Shown piece after piece: positions 37,546-49,006 of a DNA stretch of 64,000 nucleotides; the first letter of the stretch is position 1; the number at the start of each line of letters is the position of its first letter. A program made the translations under genes and the position numbers. Origin of the DNA: Anarhynchus alexandrinus (Eukaryota; Chordata; Aves; Charadriiformes; Charadriidae). The stretch spans positions 2,162,945-2,226,944 of the forward strand of contig VUYV01000089.1 in NCBI GenBank assembly GCA_008711295.1, read 5' to 3'. The notes under the pieces were generated by a model that did not search any database, had not been told where the DNA came from, and saw nothing but the letters and a program-made list of their open reading frames with translations.

Positions 37546-40221
37546 GTGAAGAAAGAGTAAGAATAGCAGAATAATAGCAATATATTTAGAAAGAAATAGT
37601 TAATCAAACCTAAAGAACATGACTCATGTTTGCATGGAAAGTATTATTTTTGTTTCTATGTGTGCTACTGAAGATACTAAAAAGATTTATTTACAGTCGT
37701 GAGTTCCTAGTGCTAGAAAGACTTCCGAAATACATGTCAACATAGAAACTTCATGTTGTTTCTGTAGTACTGGAAACATCAAAAATCTCTGATATAGTTG
37801 GTACTTAAGCAATCTTATCTATTTCAGATGAGTGCTGTAAAAGTATGAGGGCTTTTTGTAAGAAACCTGATATTGCTATTATACAGCTGTATATAGAGAA
37901 TTTACAACTCTTCTTATCTCTACATAATCTTAATGCCTCATAAACAAATGCCCCAAAGCAAACATAAATTAGTAGCTACTGAGGTTGCCATAAATAAAGA
38001 GAGATGTTTACAACTGATTACATTAAATTAACTGTTTAATTGAATGCATTTACCTGGTTGAATAAAACAAAAATTGTCAATTTTTTTCTAATTGTATTAG
38101 TTTCCACCTTTGGTTCACTGCCCTTTCTTGGTCTAACTACAGCCGATAGTAAGAATTAATATTGTTATTCATGAAGCTGTGATAACAAGCAGATGATTTG
38201 ACTTTTACATTGTCTTCCACATTGATTGAGAAGTAAAATAGGTCTCCTTCTTTCCTTTCAACCTCAAAGTTAAAACTATCATCTTATTAAAAATCAGCTT
38301 TGTCATCCTGCAATACCTGTGGATACAAGAATGGTAGGAATCAGTAACTACCTTAATCACTGGGAAGCTGACTAGTCTGCAGAGACAAAAGAGTCTTTTT
38401 ATCTCTCCCATTGAAAAAAGTCCCACTCAGAAAATTTAATTATTGAGATTTGATATATTTAATTAGGTATACATTAATTAAGACAAACATTTTTACTCCA
38501 TAATACAGAGACATGAATAGCTATATCAGAAGCATAATACCAAAGTTCAGTTCCCTCATCCTATGCTTATTTGATTAGCATACAAAGAGGCAGATTTGTT
38601 TGTTACACCCTAGGAGAGCTTCCCGCTGTTGCCATCTTTGAAGAGACTAGCTCACTTTTCTCTCTCTCTTGCCTTAACCAGAAATTCTCTCTAAAGTTCT
38701 GCTTGTAAAAGTTGCATATATGATGCAAAAAAATATTGGTTTTTCGTAAGTTATCATATTTAGTGAAAATGCCTTATGTGAGAAAATTTCAGACCAGCTC
38801 TACTTTCTTTTTGCCTGTGCCAAGTAAAAGGATTGTCATTTGGATCAACGTCAGATGGTTTTGTGGAAAAAAAGAAGACAATATCTATTTAGAAAGCCTC
38901 CGCCACCATATTTTCCCCACAAAAGCCAACTAAAGCTGTTACTTCACACCATTAGGTAAATCCTGTTTCTGAATCAAAAGCCAGATGAACCAGTCAGTAG
39001 TCACACTGGAAGTGTAGACACAAATAGTTTTTGAAGATAGATAGATTGTTCTTAACATTTTGTATTTATTAATACATTATTTACTTGTTTGTATTTCACT
39101 TTTTTGTGAGAAATTTAATGTTTTTAATATATATCTCAGTATACATTATTCTGTTTGTAAACCACAATCCCTGTAATATTCTTACTGATTGTTACCACCC
39201 ACATTGGTGATGGAATTGTTATGCATTCATTACACTGAGATTTTTCTGGCACATAATGTTCTAAATAAATAAGCAAAGTCAATAACTCATGCCACTGCTG
39301 CAAATGTACTATTAAAAGTGAGCGAGCTCCCTGACTCGATCTACAATATAGGACGAATGAAAAATGATTAAAATTATGCCCGGGGCAATGTCTGTTACTT
39401 TTTCACCATGTGACAATGAAATCCTGTTTAAAATTTGAGGGTTTTAATGACATGCATTCACAATTCATCTGTAAGCTCTTCTCTGCACTATTTCTTCTGT
39501 TCTCCTTTCCTTTTGTGACACAGCTTAGGACCTGAGACAGGGAGACACATGGCTTTCACTTAGTGACAAGGCAGCTTTTCTTGGTGAAACACTACCTTTT
39601 GCTTATCTACTTATTTATTTGCTTATTGAAATTCAGAATACTGAGCAAGAAAACTGACAGGTATTTCTCACCCCATGCAAAACCAGAAGAAAATTAAAAA
39701 AAAGAAACCAACCCACAAACATGACTACTTCCATAGTGTTCCTGGTTTATCAGACTGCCCACACCTCAGCTTTTCTCCAGCTGATGGCACACAAAATGAA
39801 CTAATCTTTTTCTCATGTGGTTTTCTTTTTTCTTATTTGTTTTTCAGATTCCCAAGCCTTCCTACTAAAATATTGATGTATGATATTTTTTTCCTCCCTT
39901 TCAATCTAATGATATGGTGACATTTTTAAATAATTGTTGCAGTGACCATGCGCCACTCTTTCACTTTAAGCTCAAGTAATGTCTGTGTTCTGAAAATCAG
40001 AGGCATTTTGGTGTCTTGTGTTATGCATACAAAGACTAAGATAAGTACAAGATGCTGAAAAGGTCCAAATACTGCAGGAAAATCTTATCTAGGCAAGTGC
40101 ACAAAGTAAGACAAAAAGAGACGGTAAGACCATTCAAACATATGTAATAAATGCAACATACTTTATAAACTTATCTTAGAACTTTTCAAAATTATTTTCT
40201 GCAATATGTTTTGAAACTTAC
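37546..40221. other. Intron sequence, AT-rich
   Basis: No repeat family recognised. A good minus-strand acceptor near 38319 ('accattcttgtatccacag') opens a 40-codon frame but lacks a convincing donor, so no exon is called. Confidence 0.4.
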
Positions 40222-40323
40222 TTTTTCATTTCTGTTGCACTTGTTCATAATGTGTAAAAATTTCTATTTTTCTGTATGTGACCATTCCAGGCATCAGAAT
40301 GCAGTGCAGGGTTTGTATTTCTA
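40222..40323 (-). other. Possible cassette exon with in-frame stop
   Basis: 102 bases on the minus strand between a very strong acceptor ('catctttattcttccaatacag') and a strong donor (TGAAAAA/GTAAGT). The length is a multiple of three. In the phase set by the preceding exon (47069-47182) it reads 31 codons starting EIQTLHCILMPGMVTYRK and then meets a TGA two codons before the donor. The other frames also contain stops. Skipping it leaves the main frame intact, so it could be a poison exon, a decayed exon or chance. Confidence 0.35.
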
Positions 40324-40758
40324 CTGTATTGGAAGAATAAAGATGTAATGAGTCCATGCAAAAAGATTCCAGAAAGTCATATTAAAAAGGTGTAAGTACA
40401 TATATAAATGTGTGTGTAAATTGTTGTATTCCATGAGTCTCCACTTATGAATAAATTTCTCTCTTACTCCTCTTCTCTTTGATTCTTTGTGTGGGGAAGT
40501 CAATTTTATCCCTCAAAAAACAGAGAAGTTGCCTCTCAAAAATAAAAAAAAGCCTTTTTTTTCAATGTATATTTACTTTCTTTTTTCTTCCCTCCTTCCC
40601 CATTTCCCTCATCCGTGAGGGTAAGAATCTTGCCTAAAATCCTCTTTTTTGCTAGTTCCTCATCATCATTACCAGCACCAGAATTTTTCTGCTCCATTGA
40701 CACCACCTCATCTTTAGGCTGTCAGCCCAGTGAATACAACCAGCTTATCTGAGGTAGG

Positions 40759-40823
40759 TTTTACATTCTGTTCAAAGTATATGCAATTTTACATTCTGTT
40801 CAAAGTATAGGCAATTTTACATT
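40759..40823. repeat. 28-bp tandem duplication
   Basis: Two adjacent copies of a 28-base unit starting 'ttttacattctgttcaaag' (40759-40786 and 40787-40814, one mismatch) and a third partial copy. A simple local duplication within an intron. Confidence 0.9.
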
Positions 40824-41159
40824 GTTGGCTCCAGTCTGGATGAGAATACAGGTCAAGGCAACCTGTCTGAGGGTCACAGAAATTCCAGTATAGCGTATGG
40901 ACAAATATTAGCTGCTTCAAAGCCCAGAGTAACTGCTAATAAAGTTGAGCTACTGAAATCCTTTAGAAAGTAACTCATTCTGTACACCTTTCTGTCCATG
41001 TCAGCAATTCTGAACAAAAATATAGATCCTCTGGCTTTACAGTGAAAGCAATACATTTCTCAGTTACATCTTCCCAGCATTTAAGGCAAGAGACCGTAAT
41101 TTCTCTGTACAGTCTTTTTTTTCCATTTTACTATTGCATCATTTTTACACTGGGTAAAA

Positions 41160-41366
41160 AAACTGGCTGGATGGCTGGGCCCAAAGAATTGTGGTGAATG
41201 GAGTTGGATTGAGCCACCATCCCTGAAGGTATTTAAAAATGTGTAGATGCAGTGCTGAGGGACATGGTTTAGTTGTAATTTGGCAGTGCTAGGTTAATGG
41301 TTGGACTCAGTGATCTTAAAAGTCTTTTCCAACCTAAATAATTCTATGATTCTATGATTCTATGAT
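41160..41366 (+). mobile_element. CR1 LINE with internal deletion
   Basis: Plus-strand copy of only about 207 bases joining two distant CR1 parts. The 'actggctggatggctgggc' segment from the RT palm region is followed near 41218 directly by the 3' end ('ccctgaaggtatttaaaaa', 'atggttggactcagtgatc'). It ends in three TTCTATGA-type tail units. The deletion removes more than 1 kb. Confidence 0.88.
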
Positions 41367-42173
41367 CATTGGAAACTATATTGTTCAAAATATCAAATTC
41401 TGCTTTTGCACCTTGCATTGGTAATAATGATGCTCACAAGACTGATAGCTCTGACAAGTCTCTGCAAAACTTTTTTTTTTTTTTTAATTTAGGTTAGTGA
41501 TCTTCAAAATATGTAGGGTTGAAAGGCTTGGAAAAGCTCTGAGAAAGCTCTGAGACCTATAGAAAAATCAAGTAAGTCAAGTAAAATTGGAAAAGGATTG
41601 AATTGGAAAAGTTTTGAATTGTTAAAACATTAGGGTGGAGGACTTGCAGGACGTAAGCTATCTTTTTTTGGTTCCTCATATAACAATTCTAATTTTGGTG
41701 GGAAGAAATGAACCCAAAATAAAGGAAGATTTTCATGCCCTTCCAAGCTCTATGGTAAGACATACTACTCAACTACATATATTCTATCTTCAAATACAGA
41801 TTTATAAGACTTATTATCCTTTTAAAAAAACCCACATTTTTTATTTTTGTTTAAAATAAAAACATATAAGTTGGCGAAAGAAACTGTAAAATTTAAATTT
41901 AACCTTCTCTGATCCTTCCTCAATGACTTTGAGGATGTCACATCATCTTTATTTCATTTCCAATCCAGTCAGAGTCATAACACAAATGGAAGGTATAACA
42001 CTACTTAATCTCTTGCGGAGGTGATAAATTGTGGTCTCATTTAAACACTTGTTTATCACACAGCTCTGCAAATTTCTCACATAGCACTGCCACCGCATGC
42101 ATGTACATATAAGCCATGTATGGGATAATCAATTAGATAGTTTGACAATATATAGCTACACGTCTATCTGTCA
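41367..42173. other. Intron sequence, nothing assigned
   Basis: AT-rich, with a T run at about 41471-41485. No gene or repeat recognised. Confidence 0.4.
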
Positions 42174-43966
42174 TTGTTTCTTCAAGTACATAGGAAGCAA
42201 AAGCAAAACTAGAGAAAATGTGGGCCTGCTGTTGAATGAGACAGGTGCCATGGTGACAGATGATGCAGAAAAGGCGGAGTTGCTGAATGCCTTCTTTGCT
42301 TCAGTCATTACTGCTCGGGCCAGCCCTCAGGAGTTCCAGACTTTGCAAGTAACAGAGAAAGTCTGGAGGAAGGAAAACTTTCCCTTGGTTGAAGAAGAAC
42401 AAGTTAGAGAACAATTAAGTAAACTGGATACTGACCAGTCCATGGGGCCTGATGGGATGCACCCGCGAGTGGTGAGGGAGCTGGTGGAAGTCATTGCTGG
42501 GCCACTTTCCATCATCTTTGAAAGGTCTTGGAGAACAAGTGCAGTGCCTGAGGACTGGAGGAAAGGCAGTGTCATTCCAGACTTCAAAAAGGGCAAGAAG
42601 GATGACCCAGGAAACTGCAAGCCGGTTAGCCTCACCTCCCTGGAAAGATGATGGAACTGCTTGTTCTGGGCATCATCTCCAAGCATCTAGAGGAAAAGAA
42701 GGTTATCAGAAGCAGTCAGCATGAATTGACCAGGGGGAAGTTATGTCTGACTAATCTGATAGCCTTCTATGATGGCATGACTGGATGGGTGGATGAGGGG
42801 AGGGCAGTGCATGTTGCCTACCTTGACTTCAACAAGGCTTTTGACACTGTCTCCCACATCATCCTCACAGGCAAGCTTAGGAAGTGTGGGCTAGATGAAT
42901 GGACAGTGCGGTAGATTGAGAACTGGCTGACAGATAGAGCTCAGAGGGTTGTAGTTAGTGGTGCAGAGTCTAGTTGGAGGCCTGTAACAAGTGGTGATCC
43001 CCAGGGGTCAGTACTGGGTCCAGTTCTGTTCAATATATTCATTAATGACCTGGATGAAGGGATAGAGTGTACCATCAGCAAGTTTGCTCATGACACAAAA
43101 CTGGGAGGAGTGGATGACGTGCCAGAAGACTGTGCCGCCATACAGCGTGACCTGGACAGGCTGGAGAGTTGGGCGGAGAGGAACCTTATGAAATTCAACA
43201 AGAGCAAGTGTAGGGTACTGCATCTGGGGAGGAACAACTCCATGCACCAGTACAGGTTAGGGGCTGACCTGCTGGAAAACAGCTCTGTGGAAAGGGACCT
43301 GGGAGTCCTGGAGGACAACAGGATGACCATGAGCCAGCAGTGTGCCCTGGTGGCCAAGAAGGCCAATGGCATCCTAGGGTGCATCAAGAAGAGTGTGGCC
43401 AGCAGGGCAAGGGAGGTTATCCCTACTCTGCCCTGGTGAGGCTGCATCTGGAGTACTGTGTCCAGTTCTGGGCTCCCCGGTTCAAGAAAGACAAGGATCT
43501 GCTGGAGAGGGTCCAGCAAAGGGCTACAAAGATGATTAGGGGACTGGAGCACCTTTCTTATGAGGAAAGGCTGAGGGACTTGGGTCTTTTTAGTCTGGAG
43601 AAAAGAAGACTGAGGGGCGATCTTATCAATGTTTATAAATACTTAAAGGGAGGGTGCCAGGGGGGTGGGAACAGTCTTTTTTCAGTGGTGACCAGTGATA
43701 GGACAAGAGATAATGGGCACAAACTTGAACATAGGAAGTTCCATCTAAACATGAGGAGGGACTTCTTTACTTTGAGGTTGGCAGAGCACTGGATCAGGCT
43801 GTCCAAAGAGGTGGTGGAGTCTCCAACTCCGGAGACATTCAAAACCTGCCTGGATGCTGTCCTGTGTAACCTGCTGTAGGTGAACCTGCTTTGGCAGGGG
43901 GGTTGGACTAGATGATCTCCAGAGGTCCCTTCCAACCAAGACCATTCTGTGATCCTGTGATTCTAT
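42174..43966 (+). mobile_element. CR1 LINE, 1.8 kb, RT domain to 3' end, inactive
   Basis: Plus-strand CR1 starting within the linker after the endonuclease and running through the RT domain to an intact 3' end ('tccaaccaagaccattctgtg'). Frame pieces: up to 42651 (RT N-terminal motifs, containing MGPDGMHPRVVRELVE), 42648-42914 (containing AYLDFNKAFDTVSH, RT motif A intact), 43110-43439 and 43340-43879 (C-terminal part, containing [18 protein letters not shown]). Defects seen: a frameshift near 42645, Trp to TAG at 42912-42914, the catalytic FADD box changed to FAHD (43083-43094), and a frameshift near 43400. 5'-truncated like most CR1 copies. Confidence 0.93.
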
Positions 43967-44633
43967 CATACCTTCATTCAATTCATTGAATTCAATTAAT
44001 TGAACTTTCCAGGGGAATAGGAAACATGCTTTTTCTTTCTCAGACTGATGAAGGGAAGAGTAATAAAGTTAATGTTTTTCTTTAGGTAAGGTTTTGGGGC
44101 TTTCTTTTTTTAAAAGCATGTGATCACTCAGAAATATGTATCTTAGAAAAACTATCCTCTAGAAGTCATGTAAGATGACAATATTTTAAATAAATTTTTA
44201 AATGCATTTTTACAGATTTTATCTGTTGCATACTATGCATATTTGTGTTTGAACATCAGTTCTTATTCTAGTTTTTAAAAACATGGTTTTTTAATAAAGC
44301 AAAATATGTTCACTTTGTGAATATGGTACAATTTTTCCTATTGTAGCTACCCAGCTTTGCAATCTCTTACATCAGTTTTCCTTACAGTGCAGGAAAGCTC
44401 ACCACGATTCTGTCAATTTCCAGGCAAGAAATCTATAGAAAATGACCTACATAGTATACCTAAAAATGGCTTATCATGTGGTATGTGATTATATATACAT
44501 ATATCTATATAATTTTATTTTCTCATCTAATTTTTGAGCAGTCTCTGAAAATGTTTCCATGTTTTTTGGAAGATAAATTATCCCAGAGAAAATTTCTGCA
44601 GAGCTATTTTTATATAATAATAAGCAAAACGTA
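43967..44633. other. Intron sequence between two CR1 copies
   Basis: Right after the CR1 3' end, 43973-44006 is a palindromic AT-rich patch ('attcaattcattgaattc' with its inverted partner). The rest is AT-rich with no recognised element. Confidence 0.4.
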
Positions 44634-45618
44634 TCATAAAATCATAGAATCATAGAATGGTTTAGGTTGGAAAGGACCTCGAAGATCATCGAGTTCCAAC
44701 CCACCTGCCATAGGCAAGGACACCTCCCACTAGACCAGGTTGCCCAAGGCCACGTCCAGCCTGGCCTTGAACACCTCCAGGGATGGGGCCTCAACAACCT
44801 CTCTGGGCAACCTGTTCCAATGCCTTACCACCCTCAAAGTGAAAAAATTCTTCCTAATATTTAATCTAAACCTGCCCTCTTCCAGTTTAAAGCCATTCCC
44901 CCTCGTCCTATCACTACATGCCCTAGTAAAAAGTCCTTCCCCAGCTCTCCTGTAGGCCCCCTTCAGGTACTGGAAGGCTGCAATAAGATCTCCCCGGAGC
45001 CTTCTCTTCTCCAGGCTGAACAGCCCCAACTCTTTCAGCCTCTCCTTACAGGAGAGGTGCTCCAGCCGTCGGATCATCCTCGTGGCTCTCCTCTGGACAC
45101 ACTCCAGCAGGTCCATGTCTTTCTTATGTTGGGGACTCCAGATCTGGATGAAGTACTCCAGGTGGGGCCTTACGAGGGTGGAGTAGACGGGCAGAATGAC
45201 CTCCTTTGACCTGCTGGCCACACTTCTTTTGATGCAGCCCAGGATGCGATTGGCCTTCTGGGCTGCGATCGCACATTGCTGGCTCATGTTGAGCTTCTCG
45301 TCAATCAGCACACCCAGGTCCTTCTCCTCAGTGCTGCTCTCCAGCCATTCCCCGCCCAACCTGTAATTGTGCTTGGGATTGCCCCGACCTAGATGTAAGA
45401 CCTTGCATTTGGCCTTATTGAACTGCATGAGGTTGGCTTGGGCCCACCTCTCCAGCCTGTCCAGGTCCCTCTGGATGGCATCCCTCCCCTCCAGCGTGTC
45501 TACCTTGTCAAACAGCTTGGTATCATTGGCAAACTTGCTGAGGGTGCACTCGACCCCACTGTCCATGTCACCGACAAAGATGTTGAACAGTATAGGTCCT
45601 AGAACCGACCCCTGAGGA
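44634..45618 (-). mobile_element. CR1 LINE, 3' half with long open frame
   Basis: Minus-strand CR1 of about 985 bases with a clean 3' end ('tcatagaatcatagaatggt' near 44642) and a 5' truncation in the RT palm region near 45618. One frame, 44730-45566, is open for 278 codons, covering the end of the RT domain through the C-terminus (containing [18 protein letters not shown] and [18 protein letters not shown]). The catalytic FADD motif reads FAND (Asn codon at 45525-45527). The intact frame implies it is younger than the other copies, but it lacks everything upstream and cannot be autonomous. Confidence 0.93.
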
Positions 45619-45952
45619 ACGCAATATATGTTTTTACTTCATTAATTGAAAAAAAATTAAAATACAAATACTATCAGTTTGTATTTGGTAAGCAAGTGAC
45701 CGGCTGCTAGCAGTGACAAAACATCAGGCTTACTATCCAAGCTATGTACTACCAAATCACATATAAAGTAATACTTAATCCTTAATCAATGAGCTGTAAA
45801 ATTGCTGGGCTGTCTCCACAGTTATATTCATCTGCAGCTGTCTTGCTACCTTCCCTTTCTCTCCTTTCCCCTCTGCAGACACTTGCATTTCTGATTCACT
45901 GGTAAGTTCCTCAGTCATCTTCATTACCTTCTGCATTCCCCTACTCATCATG
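45619..45952. other. Intron sequence with an unexplained open frame
   Basis: A minus-strand frame at 45775-45957 (60 codons) is Glu/Lys/Met/Gln-rich and looks protein-like, ending SSLIKD and TAA. The type A LTR lies exactly at its upstream end. No splice combination that fits the phase of the neighbouring exons was found, so it is not called as a gene part. Confidence 0.3.
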
Positions 45953-46673
45953 CACATTGTCTTGGCTTGAGGTTAAACAGAACCAGTTTTCTTTTCAGTA
46001 ACTTCACTTTTTAACTTTGTCTAACTACTGACATTCACAGCATATTGTGCAGAAACTGTTCGCTTTCAGAGCGATAAGACCTATGTTTATAGCTGATGCA
46101 CAGGCATGGTATGCAGAGAGGCTCTTGCTTATACTTGTTGCTGTAACACCCAAGGGCAGATAACTTTCTTACATGCCCCATTGGAGGGTTGGAAGCGGAA
46201 AAGCGTAGAGGGGTCCCACCTGCAGGGAGGAGCGGACAGGGCAGGTGACCCAAAACTGACCAACAGGGTATTCCATCCCATCTGCATCATGCTCAGTATA
46301 AAAGCTAAGGGATCAAAGGAGTCGGGCTCTTTCTTCAATGGCTGGCATTCAAACAGGACTCTGTCTGTTCCTCTGCCTTTGATCCCGATCCTGAACGCAG
46401 ATCCGGAATCCAGTTCTGTCCATCACTGAGTCCAGTCTGGGACTTCCCCAGTGCCAGCTGTTGATGTGATTGTCATCCTGGGAACTTGCTATGGTTTTGT
46501 ATATATTTCGCTGTTTCCTTTTTATTTTATTATTAATATTTCATCAAAGTAGTTTAGTTCCTTCTAAACTCATAAGTGTCTCTTTCTGTCTCCTGCCTCT
46601 CTTTGAAGAGAGTTAGGGGAGATCATCTGTCATTCTGCCCAGTGTCTGGTTCGGACCAAACCACGACACACAT
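45953..46673 (+). mobile_element. Solo LTR, type A, complete, with target duplication
   Basis: The LTR is 45958-46668 (711 bp), TGTCTTGGCTTGAGG to CCAAACCACGACA. It is flanked by a perfect 5-bp direct repeat, CACAT, at 45953-45957 and 46669-46673. TATAAAAG lies at 46297-46304, so the transcription sense is plus, opposite to the host gene. No internal retroviral sequence is present. A second copy is at 11017. It sits in the large intron between the exons at 47069 and 36407. Confidence 0.92.
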
Positions 46674-47068
46674 CAGTTTTTGGTCTTTCAGACTTCACTT
46701 TCAACATAAGTCATCCACAAATAGAAAAATTTCTCTAGAAATGTTTCTTCAAAACACATGGAAGTTCTACTTCTCTTCACACATATGCAGGATTCTGTGT
46801 TCAAAAACCCCTTATACTGCCCATCTATAGTCTTTTCCAGCTCAAACCCACCTGTATTTGTCTGTATAGAGAAAGCATAAAAAAAAATACTGCTGCCAAG
46901 AGTTTGCAAGAAATTTTATAAGCTCACTTTCTTCCTCACACTGAGGAACAACTGCACTTTACTCAGAGGAGTTTCTTCTAGTCACTTGCTTTCTATACGC
47001 CTCAACTACTTGAGGAAACAAACTATAAAAATACAGGCAAAGAATGTTATGACAATTCCTGTTACCAC
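46674..47068. other. Intron sequence next to the exon at 47069
   Basis: Contains strong-looking minus-strand acceptors (for example 'atgctttctctatacag' near 46865) and a 74-codon open minus frame (46688-46909), but no arrangement keeps the phase of the preceding exon. Left uncalled. Confidence 0.35.
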
Positions 47069-47182
47069 CTGTTGTGAAATCAAGAAACAGATAAGAAAGA
47101 GAAGTAAAAAGCATCTCTCGTAACAAAACACCTCGACAAATGGCAACTTTGGCTCCAAACATAGTCATGCTACCATTTTTTA
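47069..47182 (-). CDS. Internal coding exon of the minus-strand gene
   Basis: 114 bases: TA completes a codon, then 37 codons, then one G. The peptide contains KNGSMTMFGAKVAICRG, then LREMLFTSLSYLFLDFTT, an amphipathic and then hydrophobic pattern. The acceptor is 'actttcagtgtactttag'; an alternative at 47193 would give another phase. The donor is ACAACAG/GTGGTA, with a second GT three bases on that gives the same phase. It joins 48047-48265 (…CIEKL) with a Val codon across the junction. Confidence 0.75.
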
Positions 47183-48046
47183 CTAAAGTACACTGAAAGT
47201 GTGTGTGGCTGGGAAGATTCTATTAGTTATTCTTTTGAAAAGATGTATGTGTCCATGTCAGGCAAAACTCAGCTGTAGCACCAAAGCTAAGTCTACTTCA
47301 ATATTTAAGGTCACGCTAAAACTTTAATTTAAGAGGTGATATACCTCTTAATATCTACACCCAGCTGAATCTTACATAGAAACTTGGCTGAATTTCAGTG
47401 ACTGAAAAAGGCATTCATGCTTTTGATGTGATTTTTTCTGCTATGGATTTGGAATTTTTTCATGCCTTGCAAATTCTCATGTCTTTATTACCCACTAGTA
47501 GAGTCAAACCTGGAAATATAGGCCACATGGATTTTTATCTGTTCTATAGTAGAACAGAGCACAGAGAAAGAATAATTTGCACTGAATCAGACAATTTTTG
47601 GAACTGTTGGTAAAGGAAAAAAAAAAAGAAGTAATAGTTGATTAAGCCTCAAACAATGTTGTATGTTCTTTTGGATTATTCATCCTTTTCCTATACTTGT
47701 AATGCAAGTCATGTTTTTTGTTGTTTAAAGAGAAGTCCTTTCAAAAGGAAAAGGTGAAATATGCTTAAGTAAAGATTTTATCACATACTAAATAGTATCT
47801 TTTTCTGTGAAAACAACAGAACAGAATATTTCAAACAGAGAAATTCTATGTTTCAAAATACATCATCCTCCTTGTATTTATTCCAGCTAAAACAATGCAT
47901 TGGATTCGATCTAATTTTGAGACTCAAAAATGTTTTTAAACATCCTGCAACTCAGTTTCCAGATATTTTACTATTTATTGGAAGAAAAAAGAACCTGATA
48001 AATCACAAAAAAGCCCAACAACAACAGCTCTTCTCCAATTTTGTAC

Positions 48047-48265
48047 CTAATTTTTCAATGCACATCTGAAGAAAGACGAGTCCAAAATCCTCAGATTTGC
48101 ACTCTGGACAGAGGTGAATGGTACACTTTTGCTTTTCTTGTCTACCATTAACTCCAGTAATAGCAAGTGACCTCTGTAAAGAGCCTGTCAAATTTGTTAG
48201 ATTTATAATGCTATTGTTTAGCTCCCAAGCTCTGTCAGATTTTAAAGCAGAGGATGCTAAGGTGG
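48047..48265 (-). CDS. Internal coding exon of the minus-strand gene, Cys cluster
   Basis: 219 bases, phase 1 at both ends, the largest exon found. The peptide begins TLASSALKSDRAWELNNS, passes a Leu/Asn/Thr-rich part (INLTNLTGSLQRSLA) and a basic patch (GRQEKQK), then a C-x4-C-x2-C group (CTIHLCPEC) and FGLVFLQMCIEKL. The donor AAATTAG/GTACAA is fair and the acceptor CTTCTGAAG is fair. The strongest support is that its phase fits both neighbours exactly. The Cys group could bind metal, but three Cys alone do not show this. Confidence 0.75.
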
Positions 48266-48424
48266 CTTCAGAAGTTAAGGTTGCATTTTTTTTCATCATA
48301 CACAGCCACGTCAACAAAAAAGGATATACAAATTCTTTTTTCTTTTTTTTTTTAAGCAGAATTTATAACCCCTGAAATGGAGTTTAATGTCTCATTCTCT
48401 TACAAAAAAAAACCCAACAGCTAC

Positions 48425-48528
48425 CTGCAAAGCAGTCCAGACCAGGCAGTTCCTGCTCATTTCCAAAACAGATTACACTTTCAATTATTTCAAGTAAACC
48501 TTGAGATCTTTCCCACATTGTTGTAGTA
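48425..48528 (-). CDS. Internal coding exon of the minus-strand gene
   Basis: 104 bases: one base completes a codon, then 34 codons, then one G. The peptide contains MWERSQGLLEIIESVICF, then GNEQELPGLDCFA, typical coding composition. Donor TTTGCAG/GTAGCT is good; acceptor 'aaccatgatggaccag' is preceded by 'tgtccctagcactgctg'. The phase links it to 49007-49125 upstream (…KTQNS) and to 48047-48265 downstream. Confidence 0.78.
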
Positions 48529-49006
48529 CTGGTCCATCATGGTTACAGCAGTGCTAGGGACACAAGGCAGGTAACTTTTGTAATGCAATGTAATATCTTT
48601 TTTAAGACCAGCTGGAGGAAAAACAAACTAGTTTCTGAGCACAAAGGTAATTTTCAGCTTTTCAGATGGAATTTTTCCTACAAACTTTTTCTTCAGACAC
48701 TTAGGACCCTTACTGAAATCTCTGGACTTTCTACATTAAACAGAGATTTAAGGATATCTGTGCCAGACATCATCTCTCAGATTGTTGTATGTTATGTTTA
48801 TTTTTGGATCAAGGAATTTTTTATATCGAGAAGAACAAACCAATTATCGTATTCTATATATTGAATCCTATAAATGTACCAAATCCTGTTTGCTTGGGTT
48901 TCATTATTCCTTCTCTAGGTTTCACATTGAAAAGAAATAACCTTACTTCATGCCCTATATCTGTAAAAAGGTATTTATGATGTAACAATACTTTAACATC
49001 TTATAC

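Noticed and set aside
38205..38426. Minus-strand frame after the strong acceptor near 38319
   Set aside because: No convincing donor, and the phase does not fit directly after the exon at 47069.
40994..41067. Exon-like 74 bases on the minus strand, reading VTEKCIAFTVKPEDLYF
   Set aside because: Phase at its start would fit the exon at 47069, but the acceptor and donor are weak and its end phase fits no following exon without a stop.
45775..45957. Glu/Lys-rich minus-strand frame of 60 codons beside the type A LTR
   Set aside because: Looks coding-like, but no acceptor gives a phase compatible with the neighbouring exons; mentioned only as an unexplained frame.
46688..46909. 74-codon minus-strand frame behind a strong acceptor
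   Set aside because: In the phase required after exon 47069-47182 the acceptor leads to an early stop; the open frame would need a phase no neighbour supplies.
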